Source of the DNA: Lycocorax pyrrhopterus obiensis
Taxonomy: Eukaryota; Chordata; Aves; Passeriformes; Paradisaeidae
Assembly (NCBI GenBank): GCA_014706295.1
Contig: JACSVZ010000001.1
Coordinates: 85,000,237-85,064,236, forward strand
Direction of reading: 5' to 3'
Length of the DNA: 64,000 nt
Each line of letters opens with the position of its first letter. Positions within the stretch are counted from its first letter, which is position 1. Both the position numbers and the translations under genes were made by a program. The notes under the pieces are model-generated. The model saw only the letters and a list, made by a program, of their open reading frames with translations. It did no database searches and had not been told where the DNA came from. Of this stretch, positions 60,331 to 64,000 are shown one piece after another.

Positions 60331-63300
60331 AATAAAACATGGAGGGTTACGTCAAACTTCTAATTGATTTACAAGATTTCTGTGATAGTACATTGCTTGT
60401 TAAAAATAACTGAATAGCCTTATGCCATGCTTAGAGATTTATGAATCAAATAAAACATCTATACAATGTTAATAATTAGTGAATGCCCTGTGATACAAAG
60501 TCTCTGTGCCTGGAGAAACAGTTCCTCATCCGAGTTTTCACACTGATCTGCTGGATTATTTTAGGCATATAATTTTAAAAATGTGGTTCTTCATGTAAAA
60601 ATAAGGAAAACATTTATATTACGTATGCCGCAAAATGATTATTGGTGCTGAATCACACAGCGTGCTACCCAGACATTTGAAAAATTAGCCTACAACTCAT
60701 CTACAAGTTTTTCATTTGGACACAGACCTGAAACAGCACATGAAACAGAATGCTGATAATCAGGTTTTGTGAATTCCTGAGCTTTGACTGGAGGTAAAGA
60801 TAGGATGTGGGAAGGAGCCAGCTTAAAGCAAGGTTGAAAGATAATGTACAACAAAAATGAATAAACACCTGTGGAGCACGAAGAATTTCAGAGCTGTGTA
60901 GTAGTGACTGCAGTACAGACGCCAGCTCCCCCTCTGCTGCCCTGCACTCTCACTGCTGTTGCTACCTTGGATCCTTTGCAAATAACGGAGGAGAAGGGGA
61001 AGGACTGAAAGGTTTAGGCCATCCAGTGGAAATACAATGAAGAGCAGGGTTTAAGAAGAGAAAACTATTTTCTTACCAGGTGTTTTCTTTCTCCTGTCTG
61101 TTTGTTGTATTTCCTATTGTGAGGTTCCGTTTCCACAGAGGTAAGACGCTGAATCCAGTCACCCCAGAGCTCGTGACCTCATCCAGGCCGGTTGGAGCCA
61201 GGCCAGCCCCACCAGGGTGGCTGAAAGAGCTGGCAGTGTTTCTTAGCAAACAAACATTGCTGACACTCTCAAAAGAACGCAGATTTGGAAAGAGAATTTC
61301 CACAAGCTTGAAAAACTCCTCGTTCTTGGCTTACGCCCTGCACATGCCAGAGGAGATCAGAATAGCAGGCTCTGACCTCAGAACACGCTGAAGGTCCATG
61401 GAAAGTAAAGACAGACCTTGTCCTGAACAACTTGCAACTTTATTCAGCAGCTAATAAAAATCTGGCAGATAGGATAGGAAAGGGAAAAATAAATGCAACT
61501 GGAAGAAAAAACTCAGTGCAGATTTTGCTGAATCCTCTGGAAAAGGATACAAAGGAGAAAGAAGAGAGTGCTGTGGGTAACAGACATGAAGCAGACAAGA
61601 GAAGGAGGGAACAGTACGCATTTCAAAAGAGGTAAAATCAAAGCAATGGGAGTTGCTGCACCAGCTCAAGGTTTGCAGCCTTACTTGCAGAGATGGGAGG
61701 TTTCTGAACACAGAGCACGAAAGGAGAGCCGGGACTTTGAAGCCTGGTTTACAGCAAGTGAAAATAGTGTCATTTAGAAGACATACACACGCACATATAT
61801 ATGCAAATACACACATGTACTAAAAGAAAATAAATTATGGGGTAAAGTGAAGATGAACTTGTAACATGAAGGAGAAAAGAGGATCTGTTGTGTTTCTCCA
61901 GACAAGAATGAATATACCTAAATATATTCTAGGAGTGTGGCTGCTTTGATTCTTAATTCCAGTTCACCTTTATGACAAAGCATAGCTATTAATTTATCAA
62001 ACTGCCCTTTAATGAGTAGCTAATTATGCACCTTTAAAATTTTGGTTATGGATGCCTAAAGGCTTTCCCTTTGACTTGAGAGCAAAGTAACAAGTTTCTT
62101 GAAACTTTTGGTCTTAATCAGCTTCCCAACTCACATTTCTCTATCAGCATATTATCATACTACTGAAGTTCGGAATTCTGCACACGATGAAATAAAAGCT
62201 ATTAAAAACTGGGGAGGAACTTTTGTACTTAATGGACAGTTTTTGTTACTTGGCTCAGTTTCTTGATTAACCTAGATGAGTACATAGTACTCCTGTGTCA
62301 TTAGTTAATAAAACTAGTTAATTACAAGTGCAATGTGCAAGTAAATCTTGCATTCATGTTCAGGTAGCTTTTCAAAATTTGAGGTTTGTTCTATTGGTGT
62401 AGTGGTACGCAGAGTTTTTTGAGATACCAAAAAAATTCTATGTCAGTCTCTACGAGGGTTAAAAGAATGGCAAGATACAGAATGTATCCTACTTGATCAG
62501 AAGACAAGGAGATTGCCATTGTCAGAAACCAAATACTTTTTTTTTTGATAGCAGTGAAGTTTAAGTATTAAAACGTAGTAGAGTATAGAATGCAGCAGAT
62601 TACCTGACACTTGCCTGCAAATCTGGAGCCTTAAGACCCCATCCCTACAATTGAACCCAAAGCTGTTTTGACTTAGCAATATATTTGAGCTTCACAGGAG
62701 GTACAACTGCAATGAAAACATTAATCCTGGGAAACTGTAGGTCATGTTCACAGCAACCCATGTTTTCAGGTGAAAAATTAATTCATATAGGGAGTGAATA
62801 CAAATAAATTAGGTGCCTCTTCTGTTTCAGAATCACCATCCTTTCAGGAGTGGCTCTTCAAGAACATAGAATCAAAGCAGCAGCTGTACCATTTTGGTAA
62901 AAATACATTGTTCTGAAGTGTCATGTGCACATGTTCCGTAGTCAAAAAGTGTTTTGTTTATGTCTGGCAAAGTGGAAGCTGTAACAGTTACCAGTCTCAT
63001 ACAAAACACCTGAAGCAGTAAGATATCAAAGACTGGCAAACTGCTTTTGACATTTGTAAACTCCACAGATGGCCTGGTTGATGAGAGAGAAAGTGGGTTC
63101 CCTGGCAGGTTGAATAGCATCTTTCCTTTTTTTCCATTCATAGTGTGTAATAAAATACCAAATAGAATTTAAATTTCTATGATTAAATCAAGGAATTGAG
63201 TTGGAGCTGTGAAGAGCTCCCTTCTCCCCTCTACTCTAACTGAAGTGAAAGATTTCACCAGCTTTTAGACTTAGTTGGAGTAAATAAGTGTGTGCTTACT

Positions 63301-64000
63301 TTCAAAAATGTTTTTTGTCTGCATTTTGTTACATCGCATACTGAATGGATAACGTAAGCCACTGGCATTTAATAAACATGGAATTCCTATTTAGTTTTAA
63401 TAGGCTGTTTTTATTTTTAAAAAAAAAAACAAGGAAAAGGAACATATTTTGAATTTTATGTATTTATCTACTGGTAGCATGCATTTCTACAAGTTTCAAA
63501 CTCCAGTTTTATTTCCTATGGCTCTAAACTAAGCCAAGCCCACCACAGTCCCACCAGTCTCCTAACGGTGGCGCTGAAGCACAGGTAAGTTGACTTCTTG
63601 CAATTAAAAACAAGCTAATGGATACAGGTACAAACAAGTGCACTTTGGAGAATAAATACCCAACATACTTGTCATCACTAAAATTGGCACATTTAGATCC
63701 TTTAGAGTAGCACTGGAATAAAAAAAAGTTTCATCTTTACATCTTCAGCACTTAAAACTAAGTATTGTATGCTAGCAAGATGATGAACACAAATATAAAG
63801 CAAACCCTGATTTTTTACAGTACATCAGAACTAAGTCCTCTGCACCTTGTAGAATAGGACATCGGCAGTGCCACTTCATGTCACGCTTCTTTCATTAGGG
63901 AAGTAACTTTCATGTCCTAGAAATGTACAATTACAACTAGAGGAACTTTCAAAACACTAAATTCTTCATGCCCATATTCCATGCTGCTGAGATCTAACAT
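60331..64000. other. Right-hand region without recognised genes
   Basis: About 3.7 kb of AT-rich unique-looking sequence with small A/T runs. By conserved order SYTL2 would come next on the minus strand, so the 3' part of its transcript could begin near the edge, but no C2-domain coding exon is visible. No CR1 or LTR was recognised here. Confidence 0.55.

Noticed and set aside
63545..63592. Plus-strand donor-like ACAG|GTAAGT near 63587
   Set aside because: No coding frame or clear acceptor accompanies it, and the expected neighbour SYTL2 is on the other strand.
1..64000. CRISPR arrays, tRNA or rRNA genes, prokaryotic operons
   Set aside because: None seen. The repeats present are LINE, LTR and simple repeats of a bird genome.

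Overview
This window reads as bird nuclear DNA. The evidence is at least eight fragments of CR1-type LINEs, recognisable by their terminal 'agaatcacagaatc' or 'attctgtgattctgtg' motif, and three retroviral long terminal repeats (LTRs) of kinds I associate with avian endogenous retroviruses. The genes are sparse, intron-rich and vertebrate in type. Their order, DLG2(-), TMEM126A(+), CREBZF(-), CCDC89(-), matches the order I recall on human 11q14.1. The exact species cannot be told from the sequence.

Layout. Positions 1-39854 are the 5' end of DLG2 (PSD-93, a synaptic scaffold) on the minus strand. Only two short coding exons are visible. A 19-base piece with the start codon lies at 39836-39854 and the L27-domain exon lies at 23970-24101. 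The rest is intron with CR1 copies, one LTR and microsatellites. About 41.1-42.35 kb is a CpG island, probably a shared divergent promoter for DLG2 and TMEM126A. It holds two CCAAT boxes and a YY1-type site. TMEM126A follows on the plus strand (coding exons 43721-47352, 209 residues, poly(A) signal at 47392), with an antisense LTR of about 1 kb in its 5' intron. From 47.4 to about 51.6 kb no gene is seen, but there is a CR1 copy and a striking 65-base hairpin. CREBZF (Zhangfei) has its coding sequence in one CpG-rich exon (54748-55680, minus), with a probable alternatively spliced 3' exon. A solo LTR with a clean 5-bp target-site duplication sits just upstream of it. CCDC89 is intronless in its coding part (58793-59830, minus). 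From 60.3 to 64 kb I see nothing I can name; SYTL2 would be expected next.

The four genes do not form a pathway. They are a conserved block of neighbours: a synaptic scaffold, a mitochondrial inner-membrane complex I assembly factor, a bZIP co-regulator of HCF-1 and CREB/ATF proteins, and a coiled-coil protein linked to HEY1. I found no CRISPR array, prokaryotic operon or other clearly new system. The observations most worth a second look are the hairpin at 48.9 kb, the CREBZF alternative C terminus, the LTR next to the CREBZF promoter, and the single TMEM126 copy where mammals have two.
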